15,745 nucleotides of DNA from positions 1 to 15,745 of the forward strand of contig CAISZB010000351.1 in the NCBI GenBank assembly GCA_903889845.1. The letters run 5' to 3'. Below are positions 6,685 to 13,783 of the stretch, one piece after another. This DNA is from an uncultured Verrucomicrobium sp. Lineage in GTDB: Bacteria > Verrucomicrobiota > Verrucomicrobiia > Methylacidiphilales > GAS474. Below the pieces are notes generated by a model that had not been told where the DNA came from, searched no databases, and saw only the letters and a program-made list of their open reading frames with translations. Made by a program: the position numbers and the translations under genes. Numbering within the stretch: position 1 is the first letter of the stretch; every line of letters begins with the position of its first letter.

Positions 6685-7794
6685 ATGTCCACTGCTCAAG
6701 CCAAAGCCGCCGTCCTCACCGGCCCGTCCAAAATCGAGATCCGCGAATTCCCCATCCCCGACATCGGCCCGGACGAGATCCTCGTCCGCGTCGAGGGGGC
6801 CGGGATCTGCGGCACCGACGTCCACGAGTACAAGCGCGATCCCTTCGGCCTCATCCCCGTCGTCCTCGGTCACGAGGGGACCGGGGAGATCGTGAAGCTC
6901 GGCAAAAACGTGAAGTCCGACTTCGGCGGGAAGCCCCTCGCCGTCGGGGACAAGATCGTCACCTCGGTCCTCGTCCCCGCCGACGATCCCTTCGTCCGGG
7001 ACTTCCCCGACAAGGCGAACCTCAGCGAGAGCCTCGGCGTCTACGGCCTCATCACCGACTCGCCCGAGTATCACCTGAACGGCTTCTTCGCCACCCACAT
7101 CGTCATCCGGGGCGGCTCGACCGTCTTCCAGGTGAACGATCTGAACTTCACCCAGCGCATCCTGGTGGAGCCCCTCGCCGTCACCGTCCACGCCCTCGCG
7201 CGGGCGAAGACGACCGGCCTCCTCGACTTCGCCAGCACCGTCGTCGTCCAGGGATGCGGCCCCATCGGCCTCATGATGATCGCCACGCTCCGCGCCCACG
7301 GCATCGGGAACATCGTCGCCGTCGACGGCGTCGCCTCCCGGCTGGAGATGGCCCTCAAGGTCGGCGCGGTGAAGGCCTTCAACGTGAAGGATCTCAAGCC
7401 CGAGGCCGTCCTGGCCGAGATCCGCGCCCTCACGAAGGGCCGCGGCGCCGACTTCGCCTTCCAGTGCACCGGCGTCCCGGCGGCGGCGGGCGGCATCTGG
7501 AAATTCGTCCGGCGCGGCGGCGGCCTCTGCGAGGTCGGCTTCTTCGTCGACAACGGCCCCTGCCAGATCAATCCCCACGAGGACCTGTGCAAGAAGGAGA
7601 TCACCGCCGTCGGCTCCTGGGTCTACACCCCGCAGGAATACCCCGTCGCCATCGCGATGCTCCGCCACATGGCCTCCATCGGCCTCCCGATCGAATCGCT
7701 GGTGACCCACCGTTTCCCCCTCGCCAAGATCAACGAGGCGATGGCTGCGAACATCGCGATGGAAGGGATCAAGATCGCCGTAACGTCAGAATAG
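6685..7794 (+). CDS. Zinc-dependent medium-chain alcohol dehydrogenase
   Basis: The 369-residue product is a threonine/sorbitol dehydrogenase-like MDR enzyme. Catalytic zinc ligands are visible as C42 (GICGTD), H63-E64 (GHEG) and E162 (VEPLAV). The nucleotide-binding motif is GCGPIG (190-195), followed by VAVD, whose acidic residue favours NAD(H). The loop at about 93-121, which normally carries four cysteines for a structural zinc, contains none. A good Shine-Dalgarno sequence (AGGAG, 6673-6677) lies 7 bp before ATG 6685. Given its place between an aldolase and lutBC, it may interconvert lactaldehyde and 1,2-propanediol, or oxidise a free deoxysugar. The substrate cannot be read from the sequence. 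Confidence 0.85.
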   Translation: MSTAQAKAAVLTGPSKIEIREFPIPDIGPDEILVRVEGAGICGTDVHEYKRDPFGLIPVVLGHEGTGEIVKLGKNVKSDFGGKPLAVGDKIVTSVLVPADDPFVRDFPDKANLSESLGVYGLITDSPEYHLNGFFATHIVIRGGSTVFQVNDLNFTQRILVEPLAVTVHALARAKTTGLLDFASTVVVQGCGPIGLMMIATLRAHGIGNIVAVDGVASRLEMALKVGAVKAFNVKDLKPEAVLAEIRALTKGRGADFAFQCTGVPAAAGGIWKFVRRGGGLCEVGFFVDNGPCQINPHEDLCKKEITAVGSWVYTPQEYPVAIAMLRHMASIGLPIESLVTHRFPLAKINEAMAANIAMEGIKIAVTSE

Positions 7795-7805
7795 AAAGAA
7801 AGGGC

Positions 7806-9221
7806 ATGACCGGAATCGTAAAACTCTTCCGCCGCGACGTGCGCGGCACGACCGCCGACACGCCCCGCCGCACCTTCATCCGGCGCGCCCTTTCCGGTTA
7901 CTTCGCCAAACGGTACCCGCTCCAGGACGCCTACGCCGATTGGCAGGCGGCCCGGACGACGGCGGCGGCGATCAAGTTCGACGCCGTCAACCGCCTCGAC
8001 ACCCACCTGGAGACCTTCGCCCGTCAGGCCGAGGCGCGGGGGACGAAAGTCTTCTTCGCCTCGACCGGGGCGCAGGCCCGGGACTACGTCCTGGCCCTCT
8101 GCCGGGAGCAGGGCGTCCGCTCCATCGTCAAGGCGAAGACGATGACCGGGGAGGAGATCCACCTCAACGAGGCCCTGGAAAAGGAAGGCTACGGCGTCGT
8201 CGAGTCGGACCTCGGGGAATACATCGTCCAGTTGCGGAAGGAACATCCCTACCACTTCGTCTTCCCCTGCATGCACCTGAAGCGGGGGGAAATCCGCGCG
8301 ACCTTCGAGAAGGCCCTGGGCGACGTCGGGAGCGACGAGCCGGAGAACCTCACGATGGTCGCCCGGCGCGTCCTGCGGCAGGAATTCCTGAAGGCCGACC
8401 TCGGCATCAGCGGCGCCAACTTCCTCGTCGCGGAGACGGGCCAAATCTCGATCACGGAGAACGAGGGGAACGCCCGCCTCACCTGCGCGCTGCCCCGCAT
8501 TCATGTCGCCCTCGTCGGGATCGAGAAAGTCGTCCCCCGCTTTGAGGATTTGGCGCTCTTCCTCCCCATGCTCGGCACCGCCGGGGCGGGGCAGGCCCTC
8601 ACTGGCTACAACACCCTCTACGCCGGCCCGCGCCAGCCGGGGGAGACCGACGGGCCGGAGGAATTCCACGTCATCCTCCTCGACAACCACCGCACCCGCC
8701 TCCTGGCCGATCCCGAGCAGCGGGACGCCCTCCACTGCATCCGGTGCGGCGCCTGCCTCAACGTCTGCCCCATCTTCAAGAACATCGGCGGCCACGCCTA
8801 CGGCACCACCTACCAGGGCCCCATCGGTTCCGTCATCACCCCCCACCTGCGGGGCCTCCAGGACTGGAAGCACCTCTCCGGCGCCTCCTCCCTCTGCGGC
8901 GCCTGCACGGAGACCTGCCCGGTGAAGATCGACCTCCACCACCACCTCCTCCAGAACCGCCGCAACGCGGTCAGGGAAAAAGGCGTCTGGTGGGAGCGGC
9001 TGCTGTTCCAGGGCTTCGGCCTCTACGCCTCCCACGCCGCGCTGTGGCGGTTCGGCTCCCGCCTCGCCGTGCCGGGACTGAAGCTTCATTCCCGTTTCTC
9101 CGGCGCATGGTTCGATCCGGTCCGCCTCTGGACGAAGACCCGCACCCTGCCCCGTCCCCCGGAGCGGACCTTCCGCCAACTCTGGGCCGAGCGCCAAAAA
9201 CAGAAATCCCCCCGCGCATGA
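7806..9221 (+). CDS. lutB: Lactate utilization protein B, ferredoxin-type Fe-S protein
   Basis: The 471-residue product is close to B. subtilis LutB (476). The N-terminal LUD domain (about 70-300) is followed by two ferredoxin-type cluster motifs: C311, C314, C317 and C321 (CIRCGACLNVCP) and C364, C367 and C371 (CGACTETCP). A C-terminal tail of about 90 residues follows. With LutA and LutC it forms the complex that oxidises L-lactate to pyruvate. It begins 11 bp after the dehydrogenase gene, with a purine-rich leader (GAAAGAAAGGG), and its stop overlaps the lutC start (ATGA), a sign of translational coupling. Confidence 0.94.
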   Translation: MTGIVKLFRRDVRGTTADTPRRTFIRRALSGYFAKRYPLQDAYADWQAARTTAAAIKFDAVNRLDTHLETFARQAEARGTKVFFASTGAQARDYVLALCREQGVRSIVKAKTMTGEEIHLNEALEKEGYGVVESDLGEYIVQLRKEHPYHFVFPCMHLKRGEIRATFEKALGDVGSDEPENLTMVARRVLRQEFLKADLGISGANFLVAETGQISITENEGNARLTCALPRIHVALVGIEKVVPRFEDLALFLPMLGTAGAGQALTGYNTLYAGPRQPGETDGPEEFHVILLDNHRTRLLADPEQRDALHCIRCGACLNVCPIFKNIGGHAYGTTYQGPIGSVITPHLRGLQDWKHLSGASSLCGACTETCPVKIDLHHHLLQNRRNAVREKGVWWERLLFQGFGLYASHAALWRFGSRLAVPGLKLHSRFSGAWFDPVRLWTKTRTLPRPPERTFRQLWAERQKQKSPRA

Positions 9222-9922
9222 GCTATCCCCCCTCCGACAAGGCCGCCGTCCTCACCCGCATCCGGGAAGCCCTCCGGCTCCCCGCCCGCGTGCCGCATCA
9301 GGACAGCCACGCCCCGTCGTTCCCCGCTTTGCCTGGAAAAGAAGAAATCGGCCGCTGGCTCCCCGCCGTCGGCGCAGGGTACGAGGAGCGGGTCGCTCTC
9401 TTCGCGCGGCAGGCCGCCGCGCTGAAGGCCGACTTCGTCCGCCTCCCTGCGCTCGATGCCGTCCCGTCCCACCTCGCCGCCCTGGCCCAGGCCGAGGGCT
9501 GGCCCGCCGACGGCATCGCCTCCCATCCCGGCGAACATTCCGCCTCGCTCGTAGAAAAGGCCGGGTTCCGCCCCTTCCTCGCCCTCCCCGGCTATGATCG
9601 TGCCAAGCTGGAGTCTTGCGCCGCCAGCGTCACCGCGTGCGAAGCCCTGATCGCGCAGACCGGCTCCGTCCTCGTCACCACGCGGGAATCGGGCGGGCGG
9701 GCGCTGACCATCCTGCCGCCCCACCACATCGTCGTCGCCACCCGGGACCAGCTTGTCCCCGACCTCCCCGCCGCCTTCGCCCGTCTGCGGCAGGCCTACG
9801 GCGGCACCTTCCCCAGCATGATCTCCTTCATCACCGGCCCCAGCCGCACCGGTGACATCGAGCGGATCCTCGTCCTCGGCGCCCACGGCCCGAAGAAGCT
9901 GACGATCCTCTTCGTCGGATAG
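9218..9922 (+). CDS. lutC: Lactate utilization protein C (LUD domain)
   Basis: The 234-residue product matches LutC/LldG in length and in its single LUD (DUF162) domain. Typical blocks are ACEALIAQTGSVLVTT, PPHHIVVA and the C-terminal SFITGPSRTGDIERILVLGAHGP. It is the third part of the lactate oxidation complex. ATG 9218 overlaps the lutB stop by 4 bp. It is the last gene of the second unit; no strong terminator follows, only a small CCCG/CGGG hairpin (9932-9942) without a T-run. Confidence 0.92.
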   Translation: MSYPPSDKAAVLTRIREALRLPARVPHQDSHAPSFPALPGKEEIGRWLPAVGAGYEERVALFARQAAALKADFVRLPALDAVPSHLAALAQAEGWPADGIASHPGEHSASLVEKAGFRPFLALPGYDRAKLESCAASVTACEALIAQTGSVLVTTRESGGRALTILPPHHIVVATRDQLVPDLPAAFARLRQAYGGTFPSMISFITGPSRTGDIERILVLGAHGPKKLTILFVG

Positions 9923-9981
9923 AATTGCTTCCCCGCAGCGGGCTTGACCCGTCCCGAAGAATTGCTACCCGTATCCTCATC

Positions 9982-10011
9982 CGCCTCTCCGGGGTTGAAC
10001 AAAGAGAGGCG
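9982..10011. repeat. 8-bp inverted repeat upstream of the DUF4337-like gene
   Basis: CGCCTCTC and GAGAGGCG flank a 14-nt loop and end 20 bp before the next start codon. No T-run follows, so it may be a leader structure or operator rather than a terminator. AGAATTGCT is also repeated at 9921 and 9958, a short direct repeat of unknown meaning. Confidence 0.35.
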
Positions 10012-10031
10012 AACGACGGAGAAACTTCCCT

Positions 10032-10820
10032 ATGTCAGACGCGCACGAAGCCCTCGAACACGCCGAACATGCCTCCCACGCCGGGCATTCCGGGCACGAT
10101 GACCACGGCCCCAAAAAAGGCGGCATGGGCAAATACATCGGCATCTCGATGGGCCTCATCGGCGTCCTCATCGCCTTTTGCGCCGCGATGGTCGGCTCCA
10201 CCCGGAACGACCTGACGAAGACCCTCGTCCTCCAGGCCCAGGCCCACTCCGATTACGACGCCGCCAGCACGAAGCTCCGCGTCGTCATGATGGAGGTCGA
10301 GAACCAGCGCCAGTACGTCGGCGTCGGCACCGCCGCCACCACCGCCCCGAACCCACACCGGGCCATCCTGAAGCGCTTCATCCAACTCTACCTCGACTAC
10401 GCGAAGGAAAAATCGCTCTCCAAGACCTGGGCCGACGCCTACACCCCCCTGATCGGCGCCCTCTTCGAATCGACGGAAGGATACGAACGGGCGCAGTTGA
10501 TCGCCGAGGTCGCCGTCGTCATCGCCTCACTGGCGCTCCTCATGGGAAGCCGCGTCGCCTGGGTCCTTTCCCTGATCGTCATGGCCGCGTGCGCCGGGCA
10601 ACTGACCCTGACCCACATCGAGTCGAGCCACTCTATCGGCACCGCCGAAGCCGCCGTCGAGAAAGCCGCCGAGGCCTACCACGAGCTCCGCAAGGCCCAC
10701 AGCCAGGGCGATCCCGATGCCGAGACCGTCGCCTTCCTCGACCCCGACGGGAAGATCCGCGCCGAACTCGAAGCCGCCGCCGGGGAAAAAGAAGCAAAGC
10801 CCGCCGAAGAAAAACACTGA
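10032..10820 (+). CDS. DUF4337-like membrane protein
   Basis: The 262-residue product starts with a His/Ala/Glu-rich segment (AHEALEHAEHASHAGHSGH), as DUF4337 proteins do. A first membrane helix (about 35-54) is followed by a long soluble or coiled-coil-prone part (55-150). Two close helices follow at about 155-171 and 175-193, then a charged C-terminus (200-262) that may also form a coiled coil. The His-rich tail could bind a metal, but no function is known for this family. ATG 10032 has a weak GGAG 10 bp upstream. The gene lies 109 bp after lutC and ends before a strong terminator. There is no obvious link to rhamnose use. Confidence 0.75.
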   Translation: MSDAHEALEHAEHASHAGHSGHDDHGPKKGGMGKYIGISMGLIGVLIAFCAAMVGSTRNDLTKTLVLQAQAHSDYDAASTKLRVVMMEVENQRQYVGVGTAATTAPNPHRAILKRFIQLYLDYAKEKSLSKTWADAYTPLIGALFESTEGYERAQLIAEVAVVIASLALLMGSRVAWVLSLIVMAACAGQLTLTHIESSHSIGTAEAAVEKAAEAYHELRKAHSQGDPDAETVAFLDPDGKIRAELEAAAGEKEAKPAEEKH

Positions 10821-10843
10821 TCGGGCCTCTCCTCATTCCGACA

Positions 10844-10879
10844 AAAAAGGCGGCACCCCTTTCGGGACGCCGCCTTTTT
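10844..10879. terminator. Bidirectional Rho-independent terminator
   Basis: AAAAAGGCGGC and GCCGCCTTTTT form a perfect 11-bp repeat, with CCC/GGG pairing further inside. Runs of A and T at the two ends serve the plus-strand DUF4337-like gene and the minus-strand aldolase gene, whose stop is at 10895. Confidence 0.9.
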
Positions 10880-10894
10880 ATTGCGGAAAGAAGC

Positions 10895-11851
10895 CTACTT
10901 CTTCGTCACCGCCGCGCGGACGGCGTCGAGCTGCCCGGCGGAGCCGAGCTTCTCGTTCTTGTGCGCGATGAACTTCGCGTATTCGGCGATGAACGTCGTG
11001 CCGGGGGGACGGAAGTCGAAATCCGAGGGCTTGTCGCGGAAGAACTCGCGGTGGACGCGGGTCCAGACGAGGCGGCCGTCGGTGTCGATGTTGATCTTCG
11101 TCACGCCCAGCTTCGCGGCGGGCAGATATTCGTTCTCATCGACGCCGCAGGCGCTCGGGTCGAGGGTGCCGCCGGCGGCATTGATGCGGGCGACTTCTTC
11201 CTTCGGAACGCTGGAGCTGCCGTGCATCACGATCGGCGTGCCGGGGATCTTTTCCTGGATCGACTTGATGACGTTGAAGTGGAGGGACTGGTGGCCCTTG
11301 AACTTGTAGGCACCGTGGCTCGTCCCGATCGCGGCGGCGAGGGAATCGCATCCGCTCTGCTTCACGAAGTCGACCGCCTCTTCCGGCTGCGTCAGGCAGG
11401 CGTGGCCTTCGTCGACCTGGATGTCCTCCTCGACGCCGCCCAGCTTGCCGAGTTCGGCCTCGACGCTCAGGCCCTTCGCGTGGGCGCGCTCGACGACGCG
11501 CTTCGTGATCGCGACGTTCGTGGCGAAATCCTCATGGGAGGCGTCGATCATCACGGAGCTGTAGAAACCGGAGTCGATGCAATCGTAGCAGGTCTCCTCG
11601 TCGCCGTGGTCGAGGTGGACGGCGAAGATCGCATCGGGGTAGATCACTTCCGCCGTGCGGATCAGGGCTTCGAGCATCCGTTTGTCCGCATACTTGCGGG
11701 AGCCCTTGGAGAGCTGGATGATGAAGGGAGCTTTCGAATCGACGCACCCTTTGAAGAGGCCGAGGATCTGCTCCATGTTATTGACGTTGTAGGCCCCGAC
11801 GGCGTATTTGCCGTAGGCCACCTTGAAGAGTTCGGCGGTGGTGACAATCAT
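10895..11851 (-). CDS. fba: Class II fructose-bisphosphate aldolase
   Basis: The 318-residue zinc aldolase interconverts fructose-1,6-bisphosphate with DHAP and glyceraldehyde-3-phosphate in glycolysis and gluconeogenesis. Visible active-site blocks are AYNVNN near the N-terminus, HLDHG (catalytic D81, zinc ligand H82), EAELGKLGG (130-139), GTSHGAYK (H179) and MHGSSS (H210), then NIDTDGR. The phosphate-binding GTSHG and NIDTD segments are intact. DHAP from the upstream rhamnose genes would enter central metabolism here, but the gene is separate and on the other strand, so it is probably a housekeeping gene. ATG 11851 gives the usual N-terminus; no clear ribosome site is seen. Confidence 0.94.
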   Translation of the reverse strand: MIVTTAELFKVAYGKYAVGAYNVNNMEQILGLFKGCVDSKAPFIIQLSKGSRKYADKRMLEALIRTAEVIYPDAIFAVHLDHGDEETCYDCIDSGFYSSVMIDASHEDFATNVAITKRVVERAHAKGLSVEAELGKLGGVEEDIQVDEGHACLTQPEEAVDFVKQSGCDSLAAAIGTSHGAYKFKGHQSLHFNVIKSIQEKIPGTPIVMHGSSSVPKEEVARINAAGGTLDPSACGVDENEYLPAAKLGVTKINIDTDGRLVWTRVHREFFRDKPSDFDFRPPGTTFIAEYAKFIAHKNEKLGSAGQLDAVRAAVTKK

Positions 11852-11937
11852 GGTGCCATCGTTTTAAGGGGAGTGCGCTCCGTTTGGCAAGCTCTGCATA
11901 CCCCCTGTGTCAGTTTCGCCGATTTCTCCCCTCCGTG

Positions 11938-12022
11938 ATTTCGCGTAGATAACGTTAACACCGATGAAAATTACAGGTTAAAATGAAATTAGCTTGTGGC
12001 ACTCAATGCGTTTAACGATGAT
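11938..12022 (+). promoter_or_regulatory. AT-rich island, probable promoter region for the CheX-like gene
   Basis: This is the most AT-rich part of the window, with AACGTTAAC, GGTTAAAATG and TTTAACGATG. A weak -35/-10 pair (TTGTGG at 11994, GATGAT at 12017, 17-bp spacing) can be drawn. It separates the minus-strand aldolase gene from the plus-strand CheX-like gene. The exact promoter is uncertain. Confidence 0.35.
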
Positions 12023-12071
12023 CGACCCACCTTTTTGATCTCGTAGCCTTAGCGTAGCCCGCTCTTCCTCC

Positions 12072-12557
12072 ATGGACATCGCCGCAGAAATCTCCATTTC
12101 CCTCACCGCCGCCGTCATCCGCATCTTCGAAACCATGGGCTCCCTGGCGGTGACCCTCGCCGAATCGACCGACGTCTCCCAGCGCCCCTCCGACGCCCTC
12201 CAGGACGTGACCGGGAACGTCAGCTTCGCCGGCCCCTCGATCGCCGGGGTGATCTACCTCTCCCTGCCCTCCTCCCTGGCCCGCCTCGTCACGGGCACCA
12301 TCACGGGAGACCCCGCGAGCGTCACCGAACAGGAGGAGAACGACATCCTCGGCGAGTTCACGAACATGGTCACCGGCAACGTGAAGACCCACATGGCCGA
12401 CAAGGGCTACAACTCCCAGCTCAGCATCCCGAACGTCCTGCGCGGGACAAAGCTTTCCGTGAGTTGCAAGGGCTTCTCCCTCGCCCACGCCTTCACGTTC
12501 CGCGTTTCGAAGACGGGAGAGACCTTCCAGGTCCTCGCCCTGGTCAAGGCGGACTGA
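12072..12557 (+). CDS. CheX-like chemotaxis phosphatase family protein
   Basis: The 161-residue single-domain protein resembles CheX of the CheC/CheX/FliY family, which removes phosphate from CheY-P. The family signature lies in NDILGEFTNMVTGNVK, where E95 and N98 correspond to the ExxN catalytic pair. The surrounding strand-helix pattern (VSFAGPSIAGVIYLSLP near 50-66, SVSCKGFSLAHAFTFRV near 129-145) also fits. No other chemotaxis or flagellar gene is near except the microprotein at 12683. It may act on a distant response regulator. ATG 12072 is preceded by CTTCCTCC, not a Shine-Dalgarno sequence. Confidence 0.8.
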   Translation: MDIAAEISISLTAAVIRIFETMGSLAVTLAESTDVSQRPSDALQDVTGNVSFAGPSIAGVIYLSLPSSLARLVTGTITGDPASVTEQEENDILGEFTNMVTGNVKTHMADKGYNSQLSIPNVLRGTKLSVSCKGFSLAHAFTFRVSKTGETFQVLALVKAD

Positions 12558-12584
12558 TTCGCCCCTTTGATTCCCCCCCTTTAC

Positions 12585-12616
12585 GGCCATTCTCCAGAGC
12601 GGGAATGATGGCCTTT
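12585..12616 (+). terminator. Possible weak terminator after the CheX-like gene
   Basis: GGCCAT (12585-12590) and ATGGCC (12608-12613) pair around a 17-nt loop and are followed by a short T-rich stretch (TTTCCACTCTTTC). The loop is long and the T-run broken, so read-through into the microprotein gene is possible. Confidence 0.3.
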
Positions 12617-12682
12617 CCACTCTTTCATCTAGGTAGGATCCCTCCTTGCGTTTTTGGCACGCTTCCTTAACGTAACCAGATC

Positions 12683-12835
12683 ATGGCCGAAGAAGGACGA
12701 GAGAGCCTGCTTAAGCATGACGAGACCATTGCTATTCCTGAGAAGGACAAAGGTCTTGAGTTCGATCATTCCAAGGACGACGACAAGTACGGCCAGAGTG
12801 AGATCGACGACATCCTGAAGATGTTCAATCCCTGA
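12683..12835 (+). CDS. Acidic 50-residue microprotein with a FliM-like CheY-docking motif
   Basis: This small frame encodes 50 residues, highly charged and rich in Asp, Glu and Lys. Its C-terminus, YGQSEIDDILKMF (36-48), resembles the N-terminal CheY-P-binding motif of FliM and FliY (SQ-EID-LL). The gene follows a CheX-like gene, also of the CheY-P-interacting family, so a shared response regulator is plausible. About one third of its codons end in A or T, many more than in its neighbours. ATG 12683 has no clear Shine-Dalgarno sequence. No full-length family is recognised; the motif is seen in the sequence and the function is inferred. Confidence 0.6.
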   Translation: MAEEGRESLLKHDETIAIPEKDKGLEFDHSKDDDKYGQSEIDDILKMFNP

Positions 12836-12925
12836 GCGGGATTGCTGCCCCCCCCTAGGTCGTCCCTCCTTGATCCCGGGCCCTGCGGAAGGGTAATCTG
12901 CCCTTCCTTCGGCCCCCGATCCTCC

Positions 12926-13783
12926 ATGACGCCCGGCTCCTGCTTCGACCTCCACGCCTTCCGCGCACGCCATCGGCACGACGCCCTTGTCGTCGCCGGG
13001 CACGGCTCGACGGTCAATGCCGACTCCAGCACCCCCGCCTACCGCCACGCCGACCGCATCCGGGAACAGGGCCTCTTCGCCGAAGTCCACGAATGCTTCT
13101 GGAAGGAGGAGCCCAATTTCCGCTTCATCCTCGACCAGGTCGAGGCGGAGCGGATCTACATCGTCCCCGATTTCATCAGCTCCGGCTACTTCACCGAGGA
13201 GGTGATTCCACGGGAGCTGAATCTCACGGGCCCCCTCACCCGCCGCGACGGGAAGACCCTCTGCTACTGCCAACCCGTCGGCCTCCACCCCGCGATCACC
13301 GGGGTCCTGCTGGAACGGGCCGCCGAGGTCGTCCACGCCTCGGGCGTCCCGCCGCTGCCGCCGGAGGAGACCGCCCTCCTCATCGTCGGCCACGGCACCG
13401 GCCTCAACGAGAACTCGACGAAGATCGTCCGCGAGCAGGCCGCCCGGATCGGCGCGATGGAGCCCCGCCGCTACGCCGCCGCCGTCGCCGCCTTCATGGA
13501 ACAGGAACCCTTCGTGAAGGACTGGCGCACCCTCGTCTCGCAGCCGAACGTCGTCACCGTCCCCTTCTTCATCTCCGACGGGCTCCACTCCTACGAGGAC
13601 ATCCCCGTCCTCCTCGGCATGACCGAGGACGTCCGCCGCGACGGCATCCTCAACCCCCACGCGATCGGCGGGCGGCGGCTCTGGTACGCCCCCGCCCTCG
13701 GCACCGATCCCCGGCTGGCCGACGTCATCGTCGCCCAGGTCGCCCACTTCGACACCCATGCCCTCGCTCTCGCGCATCCTTGA
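12926..13783 (+). CDS. cbiX: Sirohydrochlorin cobalt/iron chelatase, CbiX type
   Basis: The 285-residue product has two chelatase-like half-domains. Each starts with the metal-binding His motif: AGHGS (24-28) followed by NADSSTPAYRHADRI, and VGHGTG (154-159) followed by NENSTKIV. This is the long CbiX form found with DR2241-type proteins. The enzyme inserts Co2+ or Fe2+ into sirohydrochlorin for cobalamin or siroheme synthesis; the metal cannot be decided here. ATG 12926 puts the first strand directly before AGHGS. The next gene overlaps its end by 26 bp in another frame, which suggests tight coupling. Confidence 0.85.
   Translation: MTPGSCFDLHAFRARHRHDALVVAGHGSTVNADSSTPAYRHADRIREQGLFAEVHECFWKEEPNFRFILDQVEAERIYIVPDFISSGYFTEEVIPRELNLTGPLTRRDGKTLCYCQPVGLHPAITGVLLERAAEVVHASGVPPLPPEETALLIVGHGTGLNENSTKIVREQAARIGAMEPRRYAAAVAAFMEQEPFVKDWRTLVSQPNVVTVPFFISDGLHSYEDIPVLLGMTEDVRRDGILNPHAIGGRRLWYAPALGTDPRLADVIVAQVAHFDTHALALAHP

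Noticed and set aside
373..9922. Microcompartment shell genes in the locus
   Set aside because: All substantial frames are accounted for by regulator, sugar enzymes and lut genes; none has a BMC-H, BMC-T or BMC-P pattern, so the aldolase tail is the only hint.
9921..9966. Direct repeat AGAATTGCT (9921 and 9958) as an attachment site or operator
   Set aside because: Only 9 bp, two copies, no mobile gene nearby and no symmetry; could be chance.
11997..12009. Sigma-54 promoter before the CheX-like gene (TGGCAC ... TGC)
   Set aside because: The spacing between the GG and GC elements is two bases too short.
12654..12669. Sigma-54 promoter before the microprotein gene (TTGGCACG)
   Set aside because: The -24 half matches well, but the -12 half should be TTGC and is CTTA; the essential GC is missing.
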